Shown here: piece after piece, positions 19,548 to 30,709 of the stretch
Layout of the letters: each line of letters starts with the position of its first letter
Numbering within the stretch: the first letter of the stretch is position 1
Source of the DNA: Arthrobacter sp. B1I2
GTDB taxonomy: Bacteria; Actinomycetota; Actinomycetes; Actinomycetales; Micrococcaceae
Length of the DNA stretch: 64,000 nucleotides
Direction of reading: 5' to 3'
Assembly: GCF_030816485.1 (NCBI RefSeq)
Contig: NZ_JAUSYC010000001.1
Location: 2,666,001 to 2,730,000, forward strand
The notes under the pieces: model-generated
What the model saw: only the letters and a program-made list of their open reading frames with translations
Databases searched by the model: none
What the model was told of the DNA's origin: nothing
Program-made: the position numbers and the translations under genes

Positions 19548-20374
19548 TGGCAGGCGTATCGAGCGAATCGCTGGCAGCAGGGCTGGCAGAGTTGGAAGCA
19601 AAGCTACCGACGGCGTCACTGCAGCTGGCAAAGGAACTCTTCGGAATTCTGGGAATGGTGGACAGCTCGGCTGGCTTGCGCCGCGCCCTGACTGACCCGT
19701 CCCGCAACGGTGACGAAAAGTCGGCGCTGGTCAGGCAGCTGGTTGGCGGAAAAGTCTCCGCTGATGCTGCAGAGATTGCGGGCGGACTGGCCAGCTCACG
19801 CTGGGCAACTGCCCGGGATGTCGGCGATGCGCTCGAGACTCTTGCCGCAACGGTGGTCATTTCCGTTGCTGAAAACAAGTCGGCCGTTTCTGCCTCCGGA
19901 ATCACTGGCCTGGAAGAACTGGAAAACGATCTGTTCTCCTTCAACCAGGCTGTTGCCTCCAGCCACGAGGTACAACGTGCTCTGTCCGAACCACAGGCCA
20001 GCGCTTCGGCAAAGGCTGCCCTTGCGGAAAAGCTGGTGCCTGCCGCAAGCGAGGAAGCCAAAGTCCTCATCAGGCAGGCCGTCACCCAGCCCCGCGGCAT
20101 CAAGCCCACCCGGCTGGTGCAGCGGTTCGCCGAGCTGGCGGCAAAGCGGCAGCAGCGCTGGATTGCAACGGTCAGCGTGACCCGTCCTTTGACGCAGACG
20201 CAGCTTGAACGCCTCCAGGCGGCCCTGAATGCGCTGTACGGACGGGAACTGAAGGTCAACATCAACGTTGACCCGGCACTCATTGGCGGCATCCGCGTCC
20301 AGGTTGGTGACGAAGTGCTCGACGCTTCGGTCCTCACCCGGCTGGGCCAATTGCAGCGCCAGCTGGCCGGCTAG
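19547..20374 (+). CDS. atpH: ATP synthase F1 subunit delta
   Basis: Links the peripheral stalk to the top of F1. 275 residues, longer than the roughly 180 of E. coli but usual for actinobacteria. The C-terminal OSCP-like segment is recognisable ([20 protein letters not shown], then [21 protein letters not shown]). The start overlaps the atpF stop by one base; 79 bases separate it from atpA. Confidence 0.95.
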   Translation: MAGVSSESLAAGLAELEAKLPTASLQLAKELFGILGMVDSSAGLRRALTDPSRNGDEKSALVRQLVGGKVSADAAEIAGGLASSRWATARDVGDALETLAATVVISVAENKSAVSASGITGLEELENDLFSFNQAVASSHEVQRALSEPQASASAKAALAEKLVPAASEEAKVLIRQAVTQPRGIKPTRLVQRFAELAAKRQQRWIATVSVTRPLTQTQLERLQAALNALYGRELKVNINVDPALIGGIRVQVGDEVLDASVLTRLGQLQRQLAG

Positions 20375-20453
20375 CCGGACAAGCACAACCCAACTGATAG
20401 AAACCCCGGTCACCGGCAACGGTGATCACAAAACAGGAGAGCAGGGACTGCAG

Positions 20454-22091
20454 ATGGCCGAATTGACCATCAACGCCGACGACGTCCGTAATGCGCTGAA
20501 CGAGTTCGCGGCGTCCTACGAACCCGGAAACGCAGAACGCGTAGAGGTCGGCCGCGTAACCACCGCTGGTGACGGCATCGCACGTGTTGAGGGCCTTCCC
20601 TCGGTCATGGCGAACGAGCTGCTTCGCTTTGAGGACGGCACGCTGGGCCTGGCCCAGAACCTCGATGTCCGCGAAATCGGCGTCATCATCCTCGGCGACT
20701 TCACCGGCATTGAAGAAGGCCAGGAAGTCCACCGCACCGGACAGGTTTTGTCCGTTCCCGTGGGCGACGCCTTCCTCGGCCGTGTTGTTGACCCGCTGGG
20801 CATGCCCATCGACGACCTCGGCGAGATCAAGGCCGAGACCACCCGCGCCCTGGAGCTCCAGGCTCCCGGCGTAACCCAGCGCAAGTCTGTGCACGAACCG
20901 ATGCAGACCGGGCTCAAGGCCATCGACGCCATGATCCCGATCGGCCGCGGCCAGCGCCAGCTCATCATTGGTGACCGCCAGACCGGCAAGTCCGCCATCG
21001 CGATCGACACCATCATCAACCAGAAGGCCAACTGGGCTACGGGCGATGTGACCAAGCAGGTGCGCTGCATCTACGTGGCAATCGGGCAGAAGGCGTCCAC
21101 CATTGCCGCCATCCGCCAGACCCTCGAGGACAACGGCGCACTGGAGTACACCACCATCGTGGCGTCTCCCGCTTCCGACCCCGCGGGCTTCAAGTACCTG
21201 GCACCGTACGCCGGCTCGGCCATCGGCCAGCACTGGATGTACGGCGGCAAGCACGTCCTCATCGTGTTCGATGACCTGTCCAAGCAGGCTGAAGCCTACC
21301 GTGCCGTATCGCTGCTGCTGCGCCGCCCGCCGGGCCGCGAAGCCTACCCCGGCGACGTCTTCTACTTGCACTCCCGCCTGCTGGAGCGTTGTGCAAAGCT
21401 GTCCGACGAACTGGGAGCCGGCTCCATGACTGGCCTGCCGCTGATCGAGACCAAGGCGAACGATGTTTCTGCCTACATCCCGACCAACGTCATCTCCATC
21501 ACCGATGGCCAGATCTTCCTCCAGTCTGACCTCTTCAACGCCAACCAGCGCCCTGCTGTTGACGTGGGTGTGTCTGTGTCCCGCGTGGGCGGCGCCGCAC
21601 AGGTGAAGTCCATGAAGAAGGTCTCCGGTACGTTGAAGCTGGACCTGGCCCAGTACCGCGACATGCAGGCATTCGCCATGTTCGCTTCTGACCTTGACGC
21701 CGCATCACGCCAGCAGCTGACCCGTGGCGCCCGCCTGATGGAACTGCTCAAGCAGGGCCAGTACTCGCCGTTCCCGGTGGAGAACCAGGTTGTGTCCATC
21801 TGGGCAGGTACCAACGGCTACCTGGACGACGTGCCGGTTGAGGACATCAGCCGCTTCGAGTCCGAGTTCCTGGAGCACCTGGCGCACAAGTCCTCGATCC
21901 TCACTACGCTGGCCCAGACCAACGTGCTGGACGACGACACCGCAGCAGCTCTGAAGTCTGCCATCGTGGCCTTCAAGAAGGGCTTCTTCGGCGAGGGAGA
22001 CAACCACTTGGTAGGCGCCGGCCACGAGGAGCATGAAGCTATCTCCGAGGGCGAAGTCGACCAGGAAAAGATCGTCAAGCAGAAGCGCTAG
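20454..22091 (+). CDS. atpA: ATP synthase F1 subunit alpha
   Basis: Non-catalytic nucleotide-binding subunit of the F1 hexamer. 545 residues from the ATG at 20454. The Walker A is GDRQTGKS at 173-180, with the subunit-alpha signature [13 protein letters not shown] further on. The C-terminus has an extra acidic, Glu/His-rich tail ([19 protein letters not shown]), comparable to the extended alpha C-termini of mycobacteria that restrain ATP hydrolysis; its role here is inferred. The gene is followed by an unusually stable hairpin. Confidence 0.97.
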   Translation: MAELTINADDVRNALNEFAASYEPGNAERVEVGRVTTAGDGIARVEGLPSVMANELLRFEDGTLGLAQNLDVREIGVIILGDFTGIEEGQEVHRTGQVLSVPVGDAFLGRVVDPLGMPIDDLGEIKAETTRALELQAPGVTQRKSVHEPMQTGLKAIDAMIPIGRGQRQLIIGDRQTGKSAIAIDTIINQKANWATGDVTKQVRCIYVAIGQKASTIAAIRQTLEDNGALEYTTIVASPASDPAGFKYLAPYAGSAIGQHWMYGGKHVLIVFDDLSKQAEAYRAVSLLLRRPPGREAYPGDVFYLHSRLLERCAKLSDELGAGSMTGLPLIETKANDVSAYIPTNVISITDGQIFLQSDLFNANQRPAVDVGVSVSRVGGAAQVKSMKKVSGTLKLDLAQYRDMQAFAMFASDLDAASRQQLTRGARLMELLKQGQYSPFPVENQVVSIWAGTNGYLDDVPVEDISRFESEFLEHLAHKSSILTTLAQTNVLDDDTAAALKSAIVAFKKGFFGEGDNHLVGAGHEEHEAISEGEVDQEKIVKQKR

Positions 22092-22096
22092 TTCCA

Positions 22097-22138
22097 CTGA
22101 CCGGTGCGCCGGGCCCACGGGCCCGGCGCACCGGTCAG
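22097..22138 (+). other. 20-bp perfect hairpin between atpA and atpG
   Basis: Arms 22097-22116 and 22119-22138 are perfectly complementary and very GC-rich (core GCGCCGGGCCC), with a 2-4-base loop. No T-tract follows; the atpG ribosome site GGAAAGGA begins 11 bases later. It is therefore more like an mRNA stability or processing element, or a partial attenuator, than a classical terminator. Confidence 0.7.
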
Positions 22139-22160
22139 GGAATGTTAGGAAAGGATAAGT

Positions 22161-23051
22161 ATGGGAGCCCAGATTCGGGTCTACCGCCAGAAGATCAGCT
22201 CGACCACGTCGATGCGCAAGATCTTCAAGGCGATGGAACTGATCGCTACCTCGCGCATCGGCAAGGCCCGTGCGCGCGTAGCAGCTTCACTGCCTTACGC
22301 GAACGCGATTACACGCGCCGTTTCTGCTGTCGCAAGCCAAAGCGAAATCGACCACCCGCTGACCACCGAGCCGGAGCAAATCCGCCGCGCTGCCGTCCTG
22401 GTAATCACTTCGGACCGTGGCCTGGCTGGATCGTACTCCGCTAGCGTGCTCAAGCAGGTGGAGGGTCTCAATGAGCTGCTCCACGCCGAAGGCAAGGAAG
22501 TCAAGACGTACCTCGTCGGACGCAAGGCGCAGGCCTACTACGAATTCCGGAACCGTGAATACTCGCGGGTCTGGACCGGAAGCACCGACGCACCCGAGTT
22601 CATCACCGCCCGTGAAATCGGCGAGGCGCTGCTGGCAGATTTCGCTACGGACTTCGAAGAGGGCGGCGTGGACGAAATCCATGTTGTCTACACCCGCTTC
22701 AAGTCCATGGTCACCCAGGAGCCCACGGTCATCCGCCTGCTCCCGCTTGAAGTTGTGGAAGAACAGGCCACTTCTGAATCTGACCTGTTGCCGCTGTACG
22801 AGTTCGAGCCGGAAACAGAGCGCGTTCTTGACGCTTTGCTCCCGCGCTACATCGAGTCACGCATCTTCGCGGCCATGCTGCAGGCAGCGGCTTCCGAGCT
22901 CGCTGCACGCCAGCGGGCCATGAAGTCCGCCGGCGACAACGCGACGGACCTGATCAAGAAGTACACGCGTCTGCGCAACACGGCCCGCCAGGCTGAGATT
23001 ACGCAGGAGCTTTCCGAGATTGTTGCCGGCGCCGACGCCCTCGCGTCCTAG
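22161..23051 (+). CDS. atpG: ATP synthase F1 subunit gamma
   Basis: Central rotor shaft. 296 residues from an ATG with a strong GGAAAGGA site. N-terminal [20 protein letters not shown] and C-terminal [19 protein letters not shown] are the two coiled-coil helices characteristic of gamma, with the globular Rossmann-like part between ([17 protein letters not shown]). Position between atpA and atpD is standard. Confidence 0.97.
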   Translation: MGAQIRVYRQKISSTTSMRKIFKAMELIATSRIGKARARVAASLPYANAITRAVSAVASQSEIDHPLTTEPEQIRRAAVLVITSDRGLAGSYSASVLKQVEGLNELLHAEGKEVKTYLVGRKAQAYYEFRNREYSRVWTGSTDAPEFITAREIGEALLADFATDFEEGGVDEIHVVYTRFKSMVTQEPTVIRLLPLEVVEEQATSESDLLPLYEFEPETERVLDALLPRYIESRIFAAMLQAAASELAARQRAMKSAGDNATDLIKKYTRLRNTARQAEITQELSEIVAGADALAS

Positions 23052-24590
<1,539 letters not shown>

Positions 24591-24591
24591 T

Positions 24592-24876
24592 ATGGCTGAG
24601 CTTGAGGTTGAGATTGTCGCAGCGGACCACTTCGTGTGGTCCGGAGCGGCCAAGATGGTCAAGGCCCGCACCAGCGATGGTGAAATCGGAATCCTGCCCG
24701 GCCACTCGCCCCTGCTGGCGATCCTGGCCGAGGGTGAACTGGCCATCCAGCCGGTGTCCGGGGACCGTATTGCGGTAGATGTGGACGGTGGCTTCTTCTC
24801 CGTTGACAACAACCGCGTGGTGATCGTTGCTGACAACGCCCAGCTGGGCGGCTCGGCTACCGCTGGGATCCGCTAG
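24592..24876 (+). CDS. atpC: ATP synthase F1 subunit epsilon, short form
   Basis: Rotor subunit at the foot of gamma. Only 94 residues: the N-terminal beta-sandwich is present (LEVEIVAADHFVWSG, IGILPGHSPLLAIL, GGFFSVDNNRVVIVAD) but the C-terminal two-helix inhibitory domain of E. coli-type epsilon (about 45 further residues) is missing. The ATG is one base after the atpD stop. The short form means control of hydrolysis must come from elsewhere, for example the alpha tail. Confidence 0.93.
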   Translation: MAELEVEIVAADHFVWSGAAKMVKARTSDGEIGILPGHSPLLAILAEGELAIQPVSGDRIAVDVDGGFFSVDNNRVVIVADNAQLGGSATAGIR

Positions 24877-24886
24877 CACGACCTTG

Positions 24887-25318
24887 ATGGACGCACCGGG
24901 TATTCCGTTCATCGCACTGGCAATCGCGTTCGGATTGCTGATCTTTGCACTGTGCCTTTCGGGGGTACGCCGCTTCAACCTGCGGCGTGCCCTCGGCACG
25001 GTGGACGCCTCCATTTGCGTTGCTGGAAACAGCTGGCAGATGGGGGTTTGTCGTTATCAGGACAACGACCTTGAATGGTTCAGGCTTATTTCCCTAAGCG
25101 TCCGCCCCAAGTACACGTTCAAACGAAGTTCGCTGGAGCTCCTGGGCCGCCGGAAACCAACGGAGGCCGAGGCCGTAAAGGTCCAGCCGGACGTGGTGAT
25201 CGTCGAACTCCGGTATGAGGGGCAGGACCTGCACCTTGCCATGAAGTTCGACGCATACACGGGTCTTTCATCCTGGCTGGAAGCGGGTCCGGTGATAGGC
25301 GTAGGGACCTGGCGCTAG
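24887..25318 (+). CDS. DUF2550 membrane-anchored protein
   Basis: 143 residues from the ATG at 24887. One N-terminal membrane helix (IPFIALAIAFGLLIFALCLSGV) followed by a soluble domain with GTVDASICV, WQMGVCRYQDNDLEWFRL and SVRPKYTF, which are features of DUF2550. These proteins are encoded right after atpC in many actinobacteria; function unknown. The 10-base gap to atpC and 5-base gap to the next gene indicate read-through from the atp operon. Confidence 0.85.
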   Translation: MDAPGIPFIALAIAFGLLIFALCLSGVRRFNLRRALGTVDASICVAGNSWQMGVCRYQDNDLEWFRLISLSVRPKYTFKRSSLELLGRRKPTEAEAVKVQPDVVIVELRYEGQDLHLAMKFDAYTGLSSWLEAGPVIGVGTWR

Positions 25319-25323
25319 CCGAC

Positions 25324-26653
25324 GTGGATTGGCTTTCAGACATCCGGCTTACGGACGGTCCTCTGTACGGAACCGTTCTGGTATTGGGCATAGGCGGCGC
25401 AGCCTACCTCCTGGTGCCACCTTGGCGCGCCTCCATGGCGCCGGTGCACCGGCGCCGGGCCTGGGCGGTCCGCATCCTCACGGCTGCGGCAACGGCCTTC
25501 GCCCTGGTGGGCACGGCCCACTGGGCAGTCATCAACATTTTCACTGTCTTCCCCGAGGACCTGCCGGATGCTGTGCTGCTGTGGCTGGTGCCCGCTGTTG
25601 CGGCTGTCCTCCTTGGCCTGCTCCGGCTGCCCCGGACCAGCTGGGGCGCCCGCGGGGGAGGTATCCTCGCCGCGCTGCTGGTGGTACTTCTCTCAGCGCT
25701 TCAAATCAACGCCTACTTTGGCCTCAACAGGACCGTCAGCGACCTGCTGGGCACCGCCCAGGCCCGGATACCGGCGCTTGAGCAGGACCGCATGCGCCAC
25801 CCCGGTGAACCAGACGGTGTGCCGCTCCAGGGCTGGAAGCCGGAGGGGGAGCTGCCGGCCGGGGGAGTTCTGCGGAAGTCCGGGATCCCGGGAGCGACGT
25901 CCGGGATGAACACCCGCGACGCCTACATCTATCTTCCGCCGGCGTACTTCGCGGCCAACCGGCCTGCATTGCCGGTACTGGTCCTGGTGGGCCGGCCAGC
26001 CGGGCGGCCCGGCGGACTGGCTCACCGGCGGTGCAATCCGAGGCCATATGGATTCCTTTGCCGCGGCACACGGTGGCGTATCCCCGGTGGTGGTCATCCC
26101 GGATCCCAACGGTTCGCAGTCCGCCAACACCATGTGCATGGACAGCCGCATTGCCAACGCGGACACCTACCTCTCGCAGGACGTGCCGCAGTGGATCAGT
26201 TCCACGCTGGCGGTGGACACCAACCACAGCCACTGGGCCGTGGGTGGCTTCTCCTTCGGGGGGACGTGCGCCGTGCAGATGGGAACCAGGCATCCCGACA
26301 TCTACGCCGACGTGCTTGCGTTTTCCAGCGAGGCCGAACCCGCCATTGCCAAGGAACGGCAGAAGACCATTGACGCCGCATTCCCCGGAAACCCTGATGA
26401 ATTCACTAAGCAGACGCCACTGGAGATCATGAAACACCAACGGTTTGAGTCCAGTGGCATGTACCTCACTGCAGGCCAGAACGATCCCGAATTCGTGGGG
26501 AACCTCCGAACGTTGGCCACTGCCGCGGAGGCTGCCGGCTTCACGGTGCGGGCACACGAGGTGGAGCACACCGGACACTCCTGGGATACCTCGTCCAAGC
26601 GGTTCGCGGATGCGCTGCAGTTCCTTGGCAGCCGATGGGGGCTGCAGTGGTGA
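25324..26653 (+). pseudogene. Frameshifted membrane alpha/beta-hydrolase (putative esterase)
   Basis: Two halves of one gene lie in adjacent frames. The first frame (from GTG 25324) codes four membrane helices and then YIYLPPAYF and PALPVLVLV. The second, starting in effect at 25991, continues without a gap as AGQPGGPADWLTGG and GHMDSFAAAHGG, the nucleophile elbow GGFSFGGT, and a late HTGHSWD histidine. Removing one G from the GGG at 25989-25991 restores a 442-residue reading. The fold matches the putative-esterase (PF00756-type) family. It overlaps the following lipid aminoacyltransferase candidate by GTGA, suggesting a paired role. It may be a true null allele or an assembly error. Confidence 0.85.
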
Positions 26654-29250
26654 GCACCAGGAACCCTGACCGCACCGTGACCCTGATGTGGGCCGCCGTC
26701 GGACGCCCGGCGGTCCGGCAGGCACTGCTGTCGCTGAAATCCATGCCCTTCACCCTGGGCGTGCTTGTTGCCTTCCTTGCGGCCGGTGCCTTGACCGGAA
26801 GCTTCCTCGAGGGGCCGCCGGAGCAGCTTCTGGGCCTCGCCTCCGTCAGCGGTCCGGGCCTGCGCGGCGGGCAGTGGTGGTCGCTGTTCACCAGCCTCTT
26901 CTTCGCCACCAATCCGCTCGCCTACCTCGCGGCGTCGCTGATGATCGTCATGTTGCTGGGCCTGGCGGAGCGCAGGCTGGGGCGGCGCGCCGCCGTCGGG
27001 CTGTTCCTGGGCGGGCAGTTCGCGGCCGTGACGGTGTTCCTCCTGGTGACCCAGCTGGCAGGGTACGTGGGTGACGGCTGGCTGGACCGGATGGTGGATG
27101 ACAGGCTCATCGGCCCTTACGCCCCGGTGCTGACGGCGGGACTTGCCGCCAGTGCCAGGATCACGCTGCTGTGGCAGCGCCGGCTGCGCACGGCGGTGTT
27201 GTCCATTTCCCTCCTCCTGGTCCTGTACGTCGGGCACGCCGAAACGGTCATTGGCCTCATCGGCGCCCTCCTTGGCCTCCTTGCGGGCTGGTGGATCCAG
27301 GGGGACCAGGGGCGGCTGCACCGTCACCGGTCCACCGGCCGCGAGACCAGGAACCTCCTGGCCCTGACGGTTGCCGTGTTTGCCGTGGGTCCCATCCTGA
27401 CCGGCATCACGCGCGCGCCCACCGGCCCGCTGGCCCTGCTCCGCGACGTCGTGCTGAGTCCCATGCCCACGCTCGGCCAACTCGTCTTCAACTGCGGTGC
27501 CACGGTTGACGCCTCCTGCCTGGAAACGGGAAGGGCGGGATTCGCCGGACCCTTCGGCCTGGCGCTGGCAGTGGTGCCGGTCATCCTGCTGCTGATCTGC
27601 GCCGACGGCATGCGCCGGGGCCGCCGGCTGGCCCTCAACATTGCCCTGGCCATCCAGCTGGCCGTCACGGCACTGGCTGCCGTCTACCTTGCCCTCTTCG
27701 CCCTGGTTCCATCGCGCCTGCAGGGGACGCATGCAACGCCCCTGTCCTCGGCCTTCGCCCACGTGCTTCCGCTCGTGGTTGTCCCATTGCTGCTGGCGGT
27801 CATCCTGTGGCTCAACCGCCGCCAGTTCCGCGTGCAGACCCGTCCGGGCGCCCGCCGGGTACTCGCGGTGGTGGTCTGCGGAACGTGGCTGGTCCTGGCC
27901 ACTTCCTACGCCGTGGCCTGGTTCTGGTCCGGCGGGCTGTCCCGTGACGGCGGGCTGCTGGGCCTCTTCGCCGAGTTGGCCCGGCAGTACGTTCCGGTGC
28001 CCATTCCGCAGCAGTTCCGCCGGGTCTTCCCGGAGCACGACAGCGCGGAAGCACTGCTGTTTGCCTACTCGGGTCCGGTGTTCTGGCTCGTCGCCCTGGT
28101 TGCGGTGTGGTGGGTGCTGGTGGGTCGGCACCACGGCCTCCATTTCGGGCGGCAGGACCGCGACCGCGCGCGGGAGCTGCTCCACCAGGGCGGCGGCCCG
28201 CTGTCCTGGATGGCACTGTGGGAGCCCAACACGTACTGGTTCAGCCCGGACGGGGCAGGCGCCATGGCATTCCAACAGCATGGAACCGTTGCCCTGACCC
28301 TGGGCGGTGCGTTCGGCGACCGCCAGGCGGAGCAGCGGGTGACCGAAGGGTTCCTGGACTACTGCCGCAACCACGCACTGATCCCCGCGCTGTATTCCTG
28401 CGACGACACCATGTGGCCGGTACTGAGGGAACGGGGATTTTCCCGCGTGGCCGTCGCCCAGGAGACCCGGCTGGTGCTGAGCGAGCTTGAGTTCAAGGGC
28501 AAGGAATGGCAGAACGTCAGGACCGCGCTGAACCGCGCGGCGAAGCTGGGAGTCCACGCGGTCTGGGGTTCCTACCATTCCCTGCCCGCGGCGCTGCGGT
28601 CACGGCTGAGCGAAGTGTCCGAGGAATGGGCGGCCGGCAAATCGGTTCCGGAAATGGGCTTCACGCTGGGGGGAGTGGACGAGCTCGACGACGACGAAGT
28701 CCTCTGCTGCCTGGCCGTGGACGGCAACGGCGCGGTTCACGGCGTGACCAGCTGGCTGCCCGTATATGACGGCGGCCGGCTGGTGAGCCGGACGCTTGAC
28801 GTCATGCGCCGCGGCAGTGAAGGATTCCCGGGGGTGATGGAATTCCTGATTGCCTCTGCAGTGCTGGAGTTGCGGGATTCCGTGGACGTAATCTCCCTGT
28901 CGGGCTCGCCGCTGGCCTCCCGTCCCGAAGCGCTGCCGGAGCGGGTCACCGGCGCAGATGACATGGAGGCGGGAGCGGGAGACCAGGGATACGAAGAGGC
29001 CGGCACCGATGAGGGAGCGCAGAACCTCGTGAGGATCCTGGACCTGGTAGGCCACGCGCTGGAGCCGGTCTATGGCTTCCGGTCCCTGGCGGCCTTTAAA
29101 TCCCGGTTCAAGCCGGAATACCGGGCCCTCTACCTGTACTATCAGGACCCGCTGCACCTGCCTGCCATCGGCAGGGCCCTGACCCGTGCCTACCTCCCCG
29201 GGCTTTCCCTGGCGCAGGGCGCCCGGCTGGTCCGCAAACTGGTGACGTGA
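26650..29250 (+). CDS. Rhomboid-like/DUF2156 membrane protein, MprF-like lipid aminoacyltransferase candidate
   Basis: 866 residues from the GTG at 26650, which overlaps the esterase stop. The N-terminal quarter resembles a rhomboid core (GQWWSLFTSLFFATNPLAY, then GHAETVIGLIGALLGLLAGWW), but the position expected for the catalytic GxSG serine reads LTAGLAAS, so protease activity looks lost. More membrane helices follow to about residue 520. The C-terminal roughly 340 residues match the DUF2156 GNAT-like synthase domain of MprF/LysX proteins (YWFSPDGAGAMAFQ, FKSRFKPEYRALYLYY). MprF-type enzymes transfer amino acids from tRNA to lipids such as phosphatidylglycerol. Substrate unknown. Confidence 0.8.
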   Translation: MSTRNPDRTVTLMWAAVGRPAVRQALLSLKSMPFTLGVLVAFLAAGALTGSFLEGPPEQLLGLASVSGPGLRGGQWWSLFTSLFFATNPLAYLAASLMIVMLLGLAERRLGRRAAVGLFLGGQFAAVTVFLLVTQLAGYVGDGWLDRMVDDRLIGPYAPVLTAGLAASARITLLWQRRLRTAVLSISLLLVLYVGHAETVIGLIGALLGLLAGWWIQGDQGRLHRHRSTGRETRNLLALTVAVFAVGPILTGITRAPTGPLALLRDVVLSPMPTLGQLVFNCGATVDASCLETGRAGFAGPFGLALAVVPVILLLICADGMRRGRRLALNIALAIQLAVTALAAVYLALFALVPSRLQGTHATPLSSAFAHVLPLVVVPLLLAVILWLNRRQFRVQTRPGARRVLAVVVCGTWLVLATSYAVAWFWSGGLSRDGGLLGLFAELARQYVPVPIPQQFRRVFPEHDSAEALLFAYSGPVFWLVALVAVWWVLVGRHHGLHFGRQDRDRARELLHQGGGPLSWMALWEPNTYWFSPDGAGAMAFQQHGTVALTLGGAFGDRQAEQRVTEGFLDYCRNHALIPALYSCDDTMWPVLRERGFSRVAVAQETRLVLSELEFKGKEWQNVRTALNRAAKLGVHAVWGSYHSLPAALRSRLSEVSEEWAAGKSVPEMGFTLGGVDELDDDEVLCCLAVDGNGAVHGVTSWLPVYDGGRLVSRTLDVMRRGSEGFPGVMEFLIASAVLELRDSVDVISLSGSPLASRPEALPERVTGADDMEAGAGDQGYEEAGTDEGAQNLVRILDLVGHALEPVYGFRSLAAFKSRFKPEYRALYLYYQDPLHLPAIGRALTRAYLPGLSLAQGARLVRKLVT

Positions 29251-29322
29251 GGCCCGCATTTACGCATACTTTGTTTTATAACCCCGGAAAGTCGTATTTC
29301 CGTGGCAATAATTACGGCACAG

Positions 29323-29356
29323 AAATGGTCCCCGGCATTTCTGCCGGGGACCATTT
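29323..29356. terminator. Bidirectional terminator between the DUF2156 gene and cspA
   Basis: A perfect 15-bp stem (29323-29337 with 29342-29356) carries a 4-base loop; core TGGTCCCCGGCA. The AAA/TTT ends give T-rich sides in both directions, including ATTTATTT after it on the plus strand. It ends 35 bases from the cspA stop and so serves cspA, and probably the plus-strand operon too. Confidence 0.85.
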
Positions 29357-29391
29357 ATTTCGCTGACAGCCGTTAAGCGGCCGGGCAGTAC

Positions 29392-29595
29392 CTAGACCAG
29401 AGTTACGCCGGTAGCCTGGGGGCCCTTGGCGCCCTGGCCGATTTCGAACTGAACGCGCTGGTTCTCGTCGAGGGTCTTGAAGCCGCCGGTCTGGATCTCG
29501 GAGTAGTGAACGAAGACATCGCCATCCGAGTCATCCGGGGTGATGAAGCCGAAGCCCTTTTCAGCGTTGAACCACTTCACAGTTCCCTGTGCCAT
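29392..29595 (-). CDS. cspA: Cold-shock protein
   Basis: Single cold-shock (OB-fold) domain RNA chaperone, 67 residues, full family length. RNP1 KGFGFI and RNP2 VFVHYS are intact, starting [11 protein letters not shown] strong GAGGAGA ribosome site precedes the ATG. It is monocistronic: a perfect hairpin terminator lies just downstream and a 300-base gene-free region lies upstream. The symbol cspA is used generically, as several paralogues are usual. Confidence 0.95.
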   Translation of the reverse strand: MAQGTVKWFNAEKGFGFITPDDSDGDVFVHYSEIQTGGFKTLDENQRVQFEIGQGAKGPQATGVTLV

Positions 29596-29895
29596 TTATT
29601 TCTCCTCATTGTGGAACTTTTAGGACCGGCACACCTCGTGCCGACCTTGGTCACTCCGCGAGAAGAATCCTGGATTGCCGTGCCCCGATAAGAGGTCCGG
29701 CGCTGCAGGAGCTTCGCGCTCGCAACATGTCTTGCGAGCATGAAAAACACCTACACAAAGACTGAGATAAGAATTTCATGCCCGTTCCCGCAGGTCAACG
29801 GCCCGCACAATAAAAATTAGGTAAAAACCCGGTGACTCTGAAGGCCGCAGCTAAAAGCATGCCATTCGTAAGCGTGAAGCACCGGAAGGGAATAT
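29596..29895 (-). promoter_or_regulatory. cspA leader and promoter region
   Basis: 300 bases with no gene, less GC-rich than its surroundings. Hairpins at 29627-29643 (CGGCAC/GTGCCG) and 29718-29739 (GCTCGCAA/TTGCGAGC) would lie in a long cspA 5' leader, as expected of cold-shock mRNAs whose folding controls translation. A minus-strand TTGACC at 29793-29798 could be a -35, but the matching -10 is poor. Confidence 0.45.
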
Positions 29896-30591
29896 CTAGA
29901 AGAGACGCGATTCGCTGTCGTCCACCCCGCGCATTGCGTCGTAGTCCAGGGTCACGCAGTCGATCCCGCGGTCGTTGGCCAGCACTTTGGCCTGTGGCTT
30001 GATCTGCTGGGCCGCAAAAATGCCGCGGACCGGTGCCAGCAGGGGGTCGCGGTTGAGCAGTTCGAGGTATCGGGTCAGCTGCTCCACGCCGTCTATGTCC
30101 CCCCGGCGCTTGAGTTCAATGGCCACCGTGGCACCGTCGGCGTCCCGCGCCAGGATGTCCACGGGGCCGATTGCAGTGAAGTATTCGCGCCTGATGAGGG
30201 AGTAGCCCTGGCCCAGCGTTTCGATCTGTTCGGCCAGCAGGCGCTGCAGGTCCGCTTCCACACCGTCTTTGATCAGTCCGGGGTCCACGCCGAGGTCGTG
30301 GGAGGACTCACTGAGTTTGTCGTGGATGTTGATGATGAGCCGGTCATCGGTCTTGGCCGACTGCACGGTCCACTGCTCCACCACCCCAAGTTCGAGGTCC
30401 ACTTCATCCGGAGACGAAACCCGGAGTGTGGCAGGGGGGCTCATCCAGTTCAGCGGCTTGTAGGAACCGCCGTCGGAATGCACCAGCACGGAGCCGTCGG
30501 CCTTGACCAGCAGGAGCCGGGTGGCGAGGGGGAGATGGGCTTTGAGCCGGCCAACGTAATCAACGGAGCAATGGGCTATGACAAGTCGCAC
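29896..30591 (-). CDS. nucS: Mismatch-specific endonuclease NucS/EndoMS
   Basis: Cuts mismatched duplex DNA in the non-canonical repair pathway that replaces MutS/MutL in most actinobacteria. 231 residues from the GTG at 30591, chosen because a TAGTCT hexamer lies 7 bases before it; the same frame runs on upstream but looks non-coding. N-terminal [19 protein letters not shown]-binding WMSPPATL, and the catalytic core GPVDILARD ... [17 protein letters not shown] (Asp and ExK) are clear. It ends in SRLF, which may be the beta-clamp contact. Confidence 0.95.
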   Translation of the reverse strand: MRLVIAHCSVDYVGRLKAHLPLATRLLLVKADGSVLVHSDGGSYKPLNWMSPPATLRVSSPDEVDLELGVVEQWTVQSAKTDDRLIINIHDKLSESSHDLGVDPGLIKDGVEADLQRLLAEQIETLGQGYSLIRREYFTAIGPVDILARDADGATVAIELKRRGDIDGVEQLTRYLELLNRDPLLAPVRGIFAAQQIKPQAKVLANDRGIDCVTLDYDAMRGVDDSESRLF

Positions 30592-30598
30592 GCCGTAC

Positions 30599-30604
30599 AG
30601 ACTA
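30599..30604 (-). promoter_or_regulatory. Leaderless -10 of nucS
   Basis: TAGTCT on the minus strand, 7 bases before the GTG start, predicting transcription from the start codon itself. Confidence 0.55.
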
Positions 30605-30709
30605 TCGCGTGGGCGCGGCAGGCCATGCCCGACGGCGGGACGTCCGGTGCAGCGGCAGGGCACCAGAAAGCGGGCCGGGTGAGGGGACGGGCTGGGGCAG
30701 AATGGATAC

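Noticed and set aside
25324..26653. Programmed ribosomal frameshift instead of mutation in the esterase gene
   Set aside because: There is only a GGG run, with no slippery heptamer and no clear downstream stem; a one-base insertion is simpler.
26302..28578. Long minus-strand open frame of 758 codons opposite the DUF2156 gene
   Set aside because: No recognisable domain, His/Gln/Arg-rich composition typical of GC-driven antisense frames, and the plus strand carries a clear protein.
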